From: Toxorhynchites rutilus septentrionalis
Lineage: Eukaryota > Arthropoda > Insecta > Diptera > Culicidae
DNA length: 64,000 bases
Assembly (NCBI RefSeq): GCF_029784135.1
Contig: NC_073746.1
Coordinates: 69,191,042 to 69,255,041 of the forward strand
Direction: 5' to 3'
Every line of letters starts with the position of its first letter. Positions within the stretch are counted from its first letter, which is position 1. Below, in pieces: positions 32,268-43,203 of the stretch. Position numbers and translations under genes: made by a program. The notes below the pieces were generated by a model. That model saw only the letters and a program-made list of their open reading frames with translations, made no database searches and had not been told where the DNA came from.

Positions 32268-34221
32268 TTACGTCAGCAATTTACCGGAAACTATCCACCC
32301 GAAAACGGTTTCTTTTAGATGGGGTAGTTCCGGTCCGAGGTCGACAAAACCATCACACAGTAGATTAAAATAGATGTCTGCACCAATGATGACATCTATT
32401 TGGTTGGGCTCAAAGAACTGAGGATCGGCTAGCTGGATATGCGATGGGATGTTCCAATTAACTATGGACACTTGATTCGATGGCAAAATAGGTTTAAATT
32501 CCGGTAAAATGTGGAATTTGAGCTCGACGACAAAATCCGTACAGCGTGAACGGATGGTTGCCATCGCCGATTGTTTCGAGTTTGCAGTGCTTTGTCCAAT
32601 ACCTTGGAATGCGAGAGGATCGTGTTTCCGATTTAGTGCCAATTTCTGCGCCAATTGTTCGCTCATCAAATTTCGTTCGGAGCATCCATCCAAAAGGGCT
32701 CTTGCAAATAAAGTATTTCCGTGATAATCTTCTATCTTAACGACGGCGGTCGCGTGAAAAACGACACTGCTATCGGCTGGTACACTAGCGGGCAAGGCTA
32801 CTGGCATGTGGGTGGAGGTAGTGGATTTCATTGACGGTGCAGTTACGGGCGTGGTAGCATATGTTTGCGATTGCGAAGTAGATGGATTGTTTGCGTTTGG
32901 TGCGATTGAATTTGATCGATGTTGATGTATTATGGAGTTAGATGGTTGCGATTGCGATGGTTCTTGTCCTGAGTTGGAGGTGTTGCTTGCTGGTCGCAGA
33001 TGTAGCATCGTATGATGTCTTTGACCGCAAACACGACAAGCTGAGCTAGGACAAGCCCGCACCAAATGGGAGGAAGAAAGGCAATTTAAACACAAACCAG
33101 CCTTTTTGACTGATTCAAGTCGTTGGGAAGGAGTCATTTTATTGAATGAAATACATTTGAAAGGAGAGTGGAAAGGATTTTGACAGTGTGGACAAACTTT
33201 CTGGAGGAGCGTGGTTGTTGTGAGTGTAGAACCAATTTTCGACTTCATTACCATCCTACTATGTTCTGAACGATAGACTGACGCAATAGATTTCGAGGAA
33301 GTGAGGGGTTGTAGGGTTGCCAGATGATCCCGGAGAAACTTTAACAATTCTTCGTAGATTGGTGCTTCACGTGAATTATGTACTCGTTCCCACAGCCTCT
33401 GTGTTTCTTTATCGAGACGTTTATACAACAAATGAGCGATGAGATGCGACCACCCTTCAGTTTTCAGACCGCTTTTCTTGAGTTGTAACAGGCTGCGTTC
33501 GTACGAGTCGATGAGACCAACTAGAGCGTCGTACGATTCCCGCTTGATCGGCTCAGTGTCGAGGAAACTGTCCATCAATGTTCGAGCGATGACCTTTTTG
33601 TTCTCAAAACGTTGTTCCAACATTTCCCATGCTACATCAAAATTGTCTGCAGTCACCTCAATTGACTCCACCAAAGTTCTGGCTTCTCTCGTCACCACCG
33701 ATAACAGATAGTTGAATTTATCAATGGGCGAGAGCGTCGTATCTTTGGCAATCATGCTCTGAAAAGCATCACGGAAACCTAACCAATCTTTAACACTGCC
33801 GTCGAAGGATGGAATTTTAAAAACTGGGAGGTGAACACGGGAGGATGAGGTTTGGCTGGGCGGATGGGGAGTGGAGGCTACAGCTGTCGGTTGGATTCTA
33901 TGCGACATAAGAAAATCTTTGATATCGAAATAACGGTCTTCAAAATCTAACCGTGACTTTCGATTGGCGACATCTACATCCTTCCTCACTTGATCTTCTT
34001 TTTCATCGGACCCAGTCAACTTCAAATCTTGATCTTGCCGAGCTTCAATTTTTGCCCTGTTCTCACGAAAATCTTTGAACAGGACCTCCAAATGCTCCAA
34101 TCGGGAAACAATTCTCCTATGATCCCGCTCTAGGACGAAATTTTCAAAAAAAGGATTCCAAATTGGACAATGAATCAATAAAACCACGTTCAGCCTTTGT
34201 CAATTCACGTAACGACGCCAT
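32268..34221 (-). pseudogene. BEL/Pao gag-protease with an N-terminal frameshift and truncated end
   Basis: The likely ATG is at 34221-34219 on the minus strand. Its frame runs into a stop after an A run of 7 (34146-34152 on the plus strand), and the long frame starting by 34187 continues gag, which is explained by a 1-base indel there. The protein has the Pao-type gag domain (residues ~110-300 of the long frame), CCHC knuckles at CPHCQNPFHSPFKC and CLNCLSSSHLVRAC, and an aspartic protease region. The protease motif reads LLDGCSERN where many relatives have LLD-S/T-G. The frame stops shortly after VFGWIVSGK, at a deletion junction. Position and family make it the structural and protease part of the element. 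Confidence 0.8.
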
Positions 34222-34695
34222 TGTTGAATAAACCTCTTATCGCTCGCAAATCGGATTGATATTAGAATTCTAGCACGTTCTGCTTTCCACGTTTTATCAA
34301 TTGTACCACAATTTGTTCAAAATATATCGAAATGCGCATGCAAACTTTATTTCTTCGTCAAAAAATATTCGTACCTTGATGCTGTGTGTACTCACGCTGC
34401 CGTCTATTGTTCACCGACCCACGCCAATCTTGCCACAAACAGGAGGATGATGTAGAATATGCCAATTTGCTCCGTGTCTGCGGGATGCTAGTAATCGTGG
34501 TTCAGATATGTTGCAAAAAGTCTATGCAGCTCGTCTACTGGATCTGGGATCGCCGATCTGGTCAACCGATGCCGCAGGAACAATGGCACAAAGGACCAGC
34601 CACTACAATGGTGGTATTGTCACCACACACAATGTGTTCCTTTTCCCGCCAATAATTTCGATCACGCCAATCCGGTTCCTCGAAGGACCATTAAA

Positions 34696-35060
34696 TGTTG
34701 GGGCGCTGGTTCTCCGGAATGGTGATCTTTTCACGGCGGAATCTGGTCCGTTGAACGGTAGAAGTTTACCGTAATAAAAGCGCGAACGGTAACACGTGGT
34801 ACACTATTGAAATTTTATTCGTAGCGAAATGGAAACAGAACTATCTTATCCGACGGTTTTTGTTAGACTGATCTGCTCGATAAAACTGATAGCGGTTATC
34901 GAGGCAGAGTGTTTCATCTCGATAACGAGATGCGAGAGAATCCTATCTCCTATTACTACTCTCCTCCGCTTTTCGTCATGCAAAACGGATTGAGTGACTA
35001 AATATAATTATGGCAAATTCTATTAGGGTCAGCTTGTTAATTGTGGTAAGTGCCCAAACA
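34696..35060 (-). repeat. 5' LTR of the BEL element
   Basis: 365 bp, near-identical to 29245-29609. Just inside it, the minus strand reads TTTAATGGTCCTTCGAGG, the usual place of the primer-binding site; I did not identify the tRNA. Confidence 0.9.
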
Positions 35061-35247
35061 AATAGAATAAACAAAATATCAGAAGTGTTGAAAAAAAGGT
35101 GGAAATATTTTTGTCCGCTTATACGGAAATCCCCCATAGTAAGATGGCAGCAAAAGTTTGTCAAAGTCAGTGACATAGAATTTTCTTAGGTAAGAACATT
35201 GATGTCTCTATCAGGTGTAACTATTTCATGGATTTTAAAAAAATGTT

Positions 35248-35523
35248 GCACCCGTGGCCGAGTGGTTAGCGTCTCACATTATCATGCCGGGTATTCGGGT
35301 TCGATTCCCGTTCAGGTCGAAGGATTTTTCGTCAAACAAATTTCCTTCGACTTGCACTGTGGTCACGCGTATTCAAAAGCTTGCCCCTCGGAATACATTC
35401 AAGGCGTGTTATTTGGCTTAAGAAATCTCAACTAAGTATTGATGAATGATGCTAGTTAATGCATACGTTGAGACGGCAAAAGTTCCACAGGGAACGTTAA
35501 CGCCATTCAAGAAGAAGAAGAAG
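35248..35523 (+). mobile_element. Feilai-like SINE
   Basis: 276 bp between copies of AAAAAATGTT (35238-35247 and 35524-35533). The head is tRNA-like, with A box TGGCCGAGTGGTTAGCG and B box GGTTCGATTCC. An unrelated middle follows, and the 3' tail is a GAA triplet repeat. A tRNA-related promoter, conserved middle and triplet tail is the described build of the Aedes SINE Feilai; the name is given by structure and memory, not by search. Confidence 0.8.
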
Positions 35524-35533
35524 AAAAAATGTT

Positions 35534-37820
35534 CATGATATGAGTACATGTTGGCTTTACTATGCATAAATCCTTGCCAACGGCGATACATTCCCGAGTG
35601 CGGTGATTTTCACATTAAAGGGGTGGCATTACAGCAAGTATAAATCACAGTGCTGTCTAGAACATTTTAAGTATCAGTTATGCTAATCAAACATGACTGC
35701 TGAGAGTGCACGATAAACACTTCACCTCACCTGAGCAAGCACCGCAATACATTAGGGCATGATTTGATTTGATCTTGTCGACCTTCAACAAATATTGTTC
35801 GGAGCAATACCAAATAGTTCCTTCGACAAAATCATTACAACATAAGTTCCTGTCCCTTCCCACACACATACACACACACGCGCATCGGTAACGAGTTACA
35901 TCAATTTATTTGTGTTTGCTCAATCTCAATTGTGATATAGCATCCGTGTGTCATCCCCGTTGCTTCCTCGCTAACTAACTCCCGGGGTCAGAACAGCAGT
36001 GAATGTCTAGGAAAGGAACATCACCAGGTCCGTATGGTAGCAGCAGTAGTAGAAGGATGTGCTGATTTAGAGGCAAGCAGGAAAAAAAATAGAAAGTCAG
36101 CGTATCGAACGTATACGGATGGCGCAGAATGCAGTGCGGAGGATGCACTTGAACCAACGTTGTGTTCGACGAGAAGAAAATCAAGAAACGAATGCCCCCG
36201 TCGGCCCATCCTCCGCCCAGCATCCGGCGTTTCGAGGAGCAGCCAATGTTATTATAAGAAATTCTTAAATGAGATTTCTTCCGTATTTTTCCGCTCGCTC
36301 CTGTGTTCTCGTTCATCTCCGCAGATTCACTCCAATCGCTGCCCACTCAACACGCCGGCTGTTTTTTTTCTTGCTCTTTTTGCTGCTCGGTTTTCCACAG
36401 CAGAAAACTCAAATTGAAGTTCATTGGTTGTAAATTGATTGGAAGAAAAATATAAATAAATGTCAATTACAAAACGGAGAGCTGTAGCGCAGCGGAATTT
36501 CGATGCAGCCAAGTGCACGATTCCTTCGGGAGTGTGGGGAAGGTGGGCGTTCTCTCATCCCTTCGATGCTTGTTACTGCAGATTTAGTACTTTAGCCCCA
36601 GCGAATGTGTGAGTGGTTGTGTTTGGATGCACGTCTTGATCTACTCGTCGGATGGCTCCGGCGGATAGAGATCCTCCGAAAAGGGATGGGCGATGGCTGC
36701 AAAATAACGGCAAAATAAAGACTGCTTGCGAAGAGCTGCTCTTCTTGTTGATAACGAAGCGAGTAATGAGCACTTTTTTCCACGAGAGTTTCGCCATTGT
36801 TATTGCTGCTGTTGATCTTGTTGGCCGCCGCTGTCCGACAAGTCATTTCCCTTGTGTTGTGGGTGAAACGTGCGGACGCTTACGGAATAAGAAGGAGCAA
36901 ATCGAATCTCGTTTCGTTGTTAATGTAATCATGCTACCCAGAGAGCTGTACCAGAGCTCTACACTTGAGCACAATGTGAGATTTCGCCCGACGAATCTGA
37001 TTAGACCGTCGTTAGAGTCAAAGGAAAGTCGTCTCGGGGCGCGCCGAGAGGCGGGGAAATGTTTCCTTCGACAGGGACGTGTTTTCCATTCCAGGTTGGG
37101 TAAAATGGGTGAACCAAACTGTGGAGATACGGATTGAAGGTACACCGTTCGCAACCACGTGTAAACAGAACGTTTGCTTTTGAGTTTTGTTAGGTTTGAT
37201 AGTTATCTTCAGCGATTTAGCTTTGTTCAATTTGCGATAATTACAGACAGTTAGTGAAATGATATTCTTCTTTTTATTTGAAGTTTTATGAAACACTTGA
37301 TGAGAAGAAAATCATATTGCAATGGTTAGGTTACAAAAAATAAGGTGACACTCATGATGTCTATCATCATCTATTCGTAAGCCACAGTTTATGGCCAGAA
37401 TTCGCATCCTCACAAACTAGTTCTGTTTTGAATTGAAGCAACTGCTAATTTTAAAAATAAATACATTTTCTGTAACTGTGTTTTGCTCATTAATTCTAAG
37501 GGAAAAAGGTTTCTATATTATCCATTTATATCGTTGGTAAATCAGATGAAGTGTGTTACAGTACTTCTAATTGTTCCAACAAATGAAATACCATTTGTCG
37601 AGCACATTAATGATGAATGTAAAGTGAAATAAGCTATGGGAAAAATGAACTTATCGATTCTTCTCCTATATTATTCGCTCTGTATCCTTTTTTTCAATTT
37701 TTTCATTAATTGAGCAATTTCAGTTCAGACAATTTTTAAAAACCCAAAAACAGTACAGCCCTAACCTCTAGCTAAAATGAGGATTTTCTTATAAAGCATG
37801 TGTTAATGCTAGCATAACGG
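35534..37820. other. Mostly unique DNA, no gene supported
   Basis: This stretch shows few repeats and is less AT-rich between 36000 and 37150. The longest frame (36652-37137 plus, 161 codons) is Arg/Lys/Glu-mixed without domain or splice context, so I do not call it. It could hold regulatory or untranslated sequence of a host gene. Confidence 0.4.
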
Positions 37821-38315
37821 CATAACTTGAAAACTAAACAAGCAAACGGAACCAAATTAGGCATGTGGAGGTTTTAGGGGACAAGAAACATTTCTAAGGT
37901 GGTTCAACACTCCTCCCTCCTTTCTAAAAGGGGCTCCCATAGAAATGAAACACAAAATTGTGCATTACTAAAGAACTATTCAAGCAAATCGAACCATATT
38001 TGGCATATGGAGGTTTTAGGGAGCAACTAATGTTTTTATGGTGGTTTTACACTTCTTTCTCCTCTCTAAAGAGGAGGGGAGGGGGGGGGGGTAGCACTCG
38101 AGAACTAATCAAACAAATGGAATCAAACTAAGCATATAGAGGTTTTAGGGATCGATAAACGTTTCTATGGTGCATCGACACTCTTCCCCCCTCTTTAAAG
38201 GAGGGCTCCCATACAAATGAAACAGAAATTTTTGCATAACTCGGGAACTAATCAAGCAAATGGAGCCAAACTTGAGATGGGAGCGTTTTTGGGTACAAGA
38301 AGTGTTTCTATGCAG
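37821..38315. repeat. Four degenerate tandem copies of a roughly 130-bp unit
   Basis: Copies begin near 37821, 37961, 38097 and 38234. Each has GCATAACT-like, AACTAATCAAGCAAATGGA-like, GGAGGTTTTAGGG-like and CTCCCATACAAATGAAAC-like landmarks. The last copy runs into the foldback arm that starts near 38316. Confidence 0.75.
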
Positions 38316-38713
38316 CCATTCCATGCTAAACCGATATAGTGGTTCTCAGATTTTTGTGAAAATTGGTAGTTTTGTTCCTTATCGCAAAACATTAGACCCG
38401 TATTTTTTTTCATTTTTTCCATTAGGGTGACCATTTCCTTTCTAAGGTTGTCCGAAAAATCAACTTTTTCCTCTTTTTTTCCAAAAATGGCTTTCTTCAA
38501 AAATTCATAACTTTTGAACTACTACACCGATTCAGATGATCGACATATCAAATTAAATCCAATGAGCTATTCTTGTTTCAAAAAAATATTACACTCTCAT
38601 TTTGTTTTCGTAATTATTGATTTTATATGTTTTTATAGCCTACATCGTTTCGGGACCACGGGCGCCATATTTTTTATATTTTTTCCTGAAAGCTGAGGTT
38701 TTTTCACATAATA
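38316..38713. repeat. Left arm of a foldback repeat around the mariner
   Basis: It matches the inverse of 46440-46770 throughout, from CCATTCCATGCTAAACCGAT (paired with the inverse at 46745-46775) to TTTTTCCTGAAAGCTGAGG. The mariner interrupts it at TA 38712-38713. Confidence 0.75.
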
Positions 38714-39362
38714 TTAGGCTGTCAAAAAAGTCCTGCGGTATTTCCGCGAGGTGTCGTTGTAAGCGCGTAGTTCTAGTTGTATTCATTGTATCCAGTCATA
38801 CTATAGCTTGTTGGAAAGGTATTTTTGCTATTATATAGTCCTTTTTTTTCCCAAAATATATTTTTTATTAAGGCACATGTGGCGTTAGCCTGACGGGGCC
38901 GGGAGTCCAATATTTTGACAATTTTTGTCTTACAACTATGTTAGTAATATGTAACCGATTACTCGCGGTTGGCTCGAGGTTAGTATTACAAGTGTTCTCA
39001 TAATTGGTATGTTGCAGTCTTCGATGCTCTATGCGTGTGCCCGACACGGGCTACTTCCTATTGGGATGCAGCTGACCATTAATCAGCAACGCCCCCCTAG
39101 TCTGTACCCCATATCTAGCGTGGTGCGTCTTTCTCGACTCGAGGAATCCAGGATAGAATGGTCACTAGCCGGCGCAATCATCAGTTCGTGTAGAGTTGTC
39201 ATGAGCGGTACAACCTTTGGCTCTTGTTGAATGATCAGTGGACTGCACAACCTTTGGCCCGTGCATCTGTAAAGAGTGTGTGTATGTATTGCCGCGACTA
39301 AGTAAAAGTTTATCGATTGGATAGGAGGGATATGAAACGGGGACACAACGAAGGAAACATCA

Positions 39363-40088
39363 TTAAACGTTGACATCGGCGTTTCTGAGGAACAGGTATA
39401 GATGAAGCAGAAGATCAGGATCCCGGCTACCTAAGATATCCCGGACGGGGATATCCGATTGTCTGCCTTTTGCTCTCAGTGCTCTAGAGAGCTGAGAGCG
39501 AGCAGCATGGAACCGGATACACGACCAGACAACATGCTCGATGTCGTGGTAGCCATCGCCACAACCACAAAGATTGTTTGCTGCGAGCCCAATGCGATAG
39601 AGATGCGCGTTTAGGTTGTAGTGATTGTACATAAGCCGAGATATCACGCGAATGAAATCACGACCTACATTCAATCCCTTGAACCATGCACTCGTCGAGA
39701 CCTTAGGGATAATCGTGTGTAACCAACGACCGAACTCATCTTCACTCCACATGCGCTGCCAACTAACGAGTGTGTCCTGACGAGGAATGTGAAAAAATTC
39801 ATTATAGGCAATTTGCCTTTCAAAAAGTGTGCCTTCTGAAGCGCCCACCTTAGCTAGCGAGTCCGCTTTCTCATTCCCCGGAATCGAGCAATGAGAGGGA
39901 ACCCATGCTAAGGTAATCTTGAATAATTTTTCGACCAAAACACTCAATAGATGTCTTATTCTTGTTAGGAAATAAGATGAGCGTTTATCAACTTTCATTG
40001 AGCGGATTGCCTCTATTGAGCTGAGACTGTCTGAAAAAATAAAATAATGGTCGATGGGCAGTGTTTCAATGATCCCTAGAGCATAGTA
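39363..40088 (-). pseudogene. I-element ORF2 continuation after a stop: RNase H end and C-terminus
   Basis: In the same frame as the 40089-43040 ORF and directly after its TGA (40089-40091). It carries the rest of the RNase H domain: a DSLSSIEAI segment and VPSHCSIPGNEKADSLAK with the last catalytic Asp. A Cys/His-rich end (CGCGDGYHDIEHVVWSC) follows, typical of this LINE group. One nonsense mutation thus separates this part from the RT. Confidence 0.8.
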
Positions 40089-43040
40089 TCACGCACCCAT
40101 TTCTGCGACATACACGGAACAAGGATCTTTGAGTTTGAAAGAGGCACTGGAATTTTCATTGAAGATGCCGAAGCCAGTGGACCCGTTTATGTATGAACCG
40201 TCAGTAAAGAACATTTTATCAGATCCAACTTTCCCATATTTTTCCGAAAATATCGACGGAATAACATTGGAGCGTAGGTGATCTGGTATTCCATGGATTT
40301 TTTGTCGCATGGACAGATCAAAAATGACAGAGGAATTGCAAAAGTATGGGAAGCAAACTTGGTTGGAGATGCCCGGTGAAGGGTGCACTTCATGGGTAAG
40401 GTACTCATGGTATAGAGACATAAAACTTGACTGAGGAGTCAGTTGGAGTAGATTTTCGAAGTTATCAATCACCAATGGATTCATGATCTTGCAACGGATG
40501 AGAAATCTGTAGGATAATTCTGTGAACCGAAGAGTAAGCGGGGGTACTCCTGCCAAAACTTCGAGACTCATCGTATGTGCCGAATGCAAACACCCCATGG
40601 CTATACGCAAGCAACGATATTGTATTCTCTCCAGCTTGAGAATATGAATCCTGGCAGCTGATCGGAAGCAAAAACTGCCATATTCTAACACTGATAATAT
40701 CGTTGTTTTGTATAACTGAATGAGGTCTCCTGGATGGGCACCCCACCATGTTCCGGTTATTGTTTGGAGAAAATTGATTCTTTGCTGGCATTTCTGTTTC
40801 AAATACGCAATGTGTCTCCCCCAGGTACATTTAGAATCAAAATATACACCCAGGTATTTGAAAAACATAGAGTGTTGGATCGTTTTGCCGTATAGGTAAA
40901 GCTGGAATTGGGCGGGTTCGTGCTTCCTAGAAAAAACGACCATTTCAGTTTTCTCCGTAGAGAATTCGATACCCAGCTTGAGGGCCCACGTGAACAGATT
41001 GTTCAGGGTATCTTGCAAGGATTTTTGCAGAACGGCGGGATTAGTACCCGTGATGGAAATAACTCCATCGTCTGCAAGTTGTCTCAGCGTGCAGTCTCTA
41101 GTTAGACAATCATCCATATCATTGACGTAAAAACTGTACAAGAGGGGGCTTAGGCAGGAGCCTTGCGGTAGGCCCATAAAACTGTAACGAGAAGATTTTG
41201 AGTTGCCATGAGAGAAATTCATGTGCTTTTCTGACAGTAAATTGTACAGGAAATTATTCAGAATTGGTGAAAGTCCACGATTATGAAGCTTCTCTGAGAG
41301 AATTTCCATGGAAACTGATTCAAATGCCCCTTTGATATCGAGAAAAACGGAAGCCATTTGTTCTTTGCGAGCAAATGCGATTTGGATTTCAGAAGATAGC
41401 AGCGCGAGACAATCATTCGTCCCTTTACCTCGGCGGAAGCCAAACTGCGTATTTGACAGCAAATTGTTCGTTTCGACCCACTTGTCTAAACGAAGTAGAA
41501 TCATTTTCTCTAACAATTTGCGAATACAGGATAACATTGCAATCGGCCTATACGAGTTGTGATCGCAAGCCGGCTTGTTGGGTTTCCGTATGGCTATCAC
41601 TCTCACTTGTCTCCAGTCATGCGGGACAATATTCAGCTCCAGAAACTTGTTGAACAAGTTCAGCAAACGCTGTTTTGCCAAGTCGGGAAGATTCTTCAAC
41701 AAGTTGAATTTAATCTTGTCCGACCCCGGAGCTGAATTGTTACATGAGAGGAGGGCAATTGAGAATTCTACCATCGAAAAATTCTCATAATCGCATTGGA
41801 GCGGAATATCGCGTACGACGCTTTGTGCAGGAACAGAATCGGGACAAACCTTCCTTGCAAATTTGAAAATCCAACGGTCAGAGTATTCCTCACTTTCATT
41901 GGTATGGTTCCAGCCACGCATTCTCCTAGCCGTATTCCAAAGAGTACTCATAGCGGTCTCCCTTGACAAACCATTGACGAACTTCCGCCAATATCCACGC
42001 TTTTTTGCTTTAATCAGACCTTTTAGTTTGGCTTCTAGAGCTTGGTACTTTCGAAACCATTCCACTAATCCAGTTTTCCTGAATTTTTTGAAAGCGGATG
42101 ATTTTTCAAGGTAGACCTTTGAACATTCCTTGTCCCACCAAAGTGATGGAGGACGACGTCGGAAAGTGGTAGCCGGTACACGTTTCTTTTGAGCTTGAAG
42201 TGCGCTATCGTAAATCAAACTTGATATAAAATTATACTCTTCAAGGGGAGGAAGTTCATGCATCGAAATGATTGCTTCAGATATTAATTCTGCAAATTTT
42301 CTCCAGTCAATATTCTTCGTGAGGTCATACGCAATATCAACTGACTCACTAGATTTTGATTCATTGGCGATCGATAAAATTATTGGTAGGTGATCACTAC
42401 CGTGGGGATCTTGGATTACCTTCCATGTGCAATCCAGGGATAATGAAGAAGAGCAGAGAGATATGTCTAGCATGCTTGCCCGTGCAGGAGGGTTGGCTAT
42501 CCTAGTTGCTTCCCCAGTATTTAAAACTGTCATGTTGAAGTTGTCGCACAGATCATAAATCAACGTGGCACGGTTGTCATCGTAGAGTGACCCCCATGCT
42601 GTTCCATGGGAGTTGAAGTCACCTAAGATTAACCGCGGCTCCGGCAATGCCTCGATAATATCAAAGAACTGATGGCGGCCTACCGTAGTCCTGGGAGGCA
42701 ATATCGAAGCAATGCAGAGTTCTTTGCCATTGATTTGTATCTGGCAAGCGACAACTTCAATGCCTGTAATCGATGGGATAGTGACTCTATAGAAGGAGTG
42801 ACGTTTTTTGATCCCCAATAGTACGCCACCAAACGAGTCGTTACGATCTAGGCGAATAATGTTGAAATCGTGAAAATTCAGCTCGTCAGCTGAACAAAGC
42901 CATGTTTCACAGAGAGAAAATACATCACAGTTAGAACTGTGAACTAAAAATTTAAATTGGTCTAGTTTAGGGATGATGCTTCTGCAATTCCACTGTATGA
43001 CAGTGGTCAAATCCTTTACCTCTTGTGCTGAATTAGGCAT
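40089..43040 (-). CDS. I-element ORF2: endonuclease-reverse transcriptase, cut short in RNase H
   Basis: 983 codons from ATG. Endonuclease: WNC with N18, ETW with E45, GDFN at 140-143, LDIS near 191, SDH at 215-217. The reverse transcriptase follows; its catalytic box reads LADD (655-658) in place of the more common YADD or FADD, with FLDIKGAFE and GLPQGS upstream. RNase H starts with TDGS (946-949), and a TGA stops translation just after AEMGA. The rest of the domain continues in frame at 39363-40088. ORF1 ends 163 bp upstream. Apart from the stop, the frame is intact over the whole length. Confidence 0.85.
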   Translation of the reverse strand: MPNSAQEVKDLTTVIQWNCRSIIPKLDQFKFLVHSSNCDVFSLCETWLCSADELNFHDFNIIRLDRNDSFGGVLLGIKKRHSFYRVTIPSITGIEVVACQIQINGKELCIASILPPRTTVGRHQFFDIIEALPEPRLILGDFNSHGTAWGSLYDDNRATLIYDLCDNFNMTVLNTGEATRIANPPARASMLDISLCSSSLSLDCTWKVIQDPHGSDHLPIILSIANESKSSESVDIAYDLTKNIDWRKFAELISEAIISMHELPPLEEYNFISSLIYDSALQAQKKRVPATTFRRRPPSLWWDKECSKVYLEKSSAFKKFRKTGLVEWFRKYQALEAKLKGLIKAKKRGYWRKFVNGLSRETAMSTLWNTARRMRGWNHTNESEEYSDRWIFKFARKVCPDSVPAQSVVRDIPLQCDYENFSMVEFSIALLSCNNSAPGSDKIKFNLLKNLPDLAKQRLLNLFNKFLELNIVPHDWRQVRVIAIRKPNKPACDHNSYRPIAMLSCIRKLLEKMILLRLDKWVETNNLLSNTQFGFRRGKGTNDCLALLSSEIQIAFARKEQMASVFLDIKGAFESVSMEILSEKLHNRGLSPILNNFLYNLLSEKHMNFSHGNSKSSRYSFMGLPQGSCLSPLLYSFYVNDMDDCLTRDCTLRQLADDGVISITGTNPAVLQKSLQDTLNNLFTWALKLGIEFSTEKTEMVVFSRKHEPAQFQLYLYGKTIQHSMFFKYLGVYFDSKCTWGRHIAYLKQKCQQRINFLQTITGTWWGAHPGDLIQLYKTTILSVLEYGSFCFRSAARIHILKLERIQYRCLRIAMGCLHSAHTMSLEVLAGVPPLTLRFTELSYRFLIRCKIMNPLVIDNFENLLQLTPQSSFMSLYHEYLTHEVHPSPGISNQVCFPYFCNSSVIFDLSMRQKIHGIPDHLRSNVIPSIFSEKYGKVGSDKMFFTDGSYINGSTGFGIFNENSSASFKLKDPCSVYVAEMGA

Positions 43041-43203
43041 CGAGGGAAATGAACGCTGCTAAAAAGCCACATTTTTCTTTCAAAAATGTTCTCACAACCG
43101 GAAGCAAACATAATACTATGCTTTTAAGAGGATCATTTATATTTAAAGCATTTAAAATGTTATCCACAAGGTCTGAAAGCGCAAGCAGGCCAGGTAGTGG
43201 CTG

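Larger units (their letters stand above)
29245..35060 (-). mobile_element. BEL/Pao LTR retrotransposon, young but internally deleted
   Basis: 5.8 kb on the minus strand with two 365-bp LTRs (29245-29609 and 34696-35060), TG...CA ends and a 5-bp AATAG duplication at 29240-29244 and 35061-35065. The LTRs differ at one base that I could find (T or C in the GATAG-GGTTATC context), so insertion was recent. The body keeps gag, protease, RNase H and integrase core. It lacks most of the reverse transcriptase palm/fingers and the integrase zinc domain. A purine-rich GGTGGGCGGAA on the minus strand adjoins the 3' LTR, as expected of a polypurine tract. It cannot move by itself. Confidence 0.9.

Noticed and set aside
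30001..33711. Plus-strand ORFs over the BEL element
   Set aside because: Shadow frames of the minus-strand gag-pol.
35248..35320. tRNA gene
   Set aside because: A and B boxes are present, but the sequence continues into a SINE body with a GAA tail and target duplications, and no acceptor stem was seen.
36652..37137. 161-codon plus-strand ORF
   Set aside because: No domain, no splice or repeat context and overlapping frames on the other strand; not distinguishable from chance.
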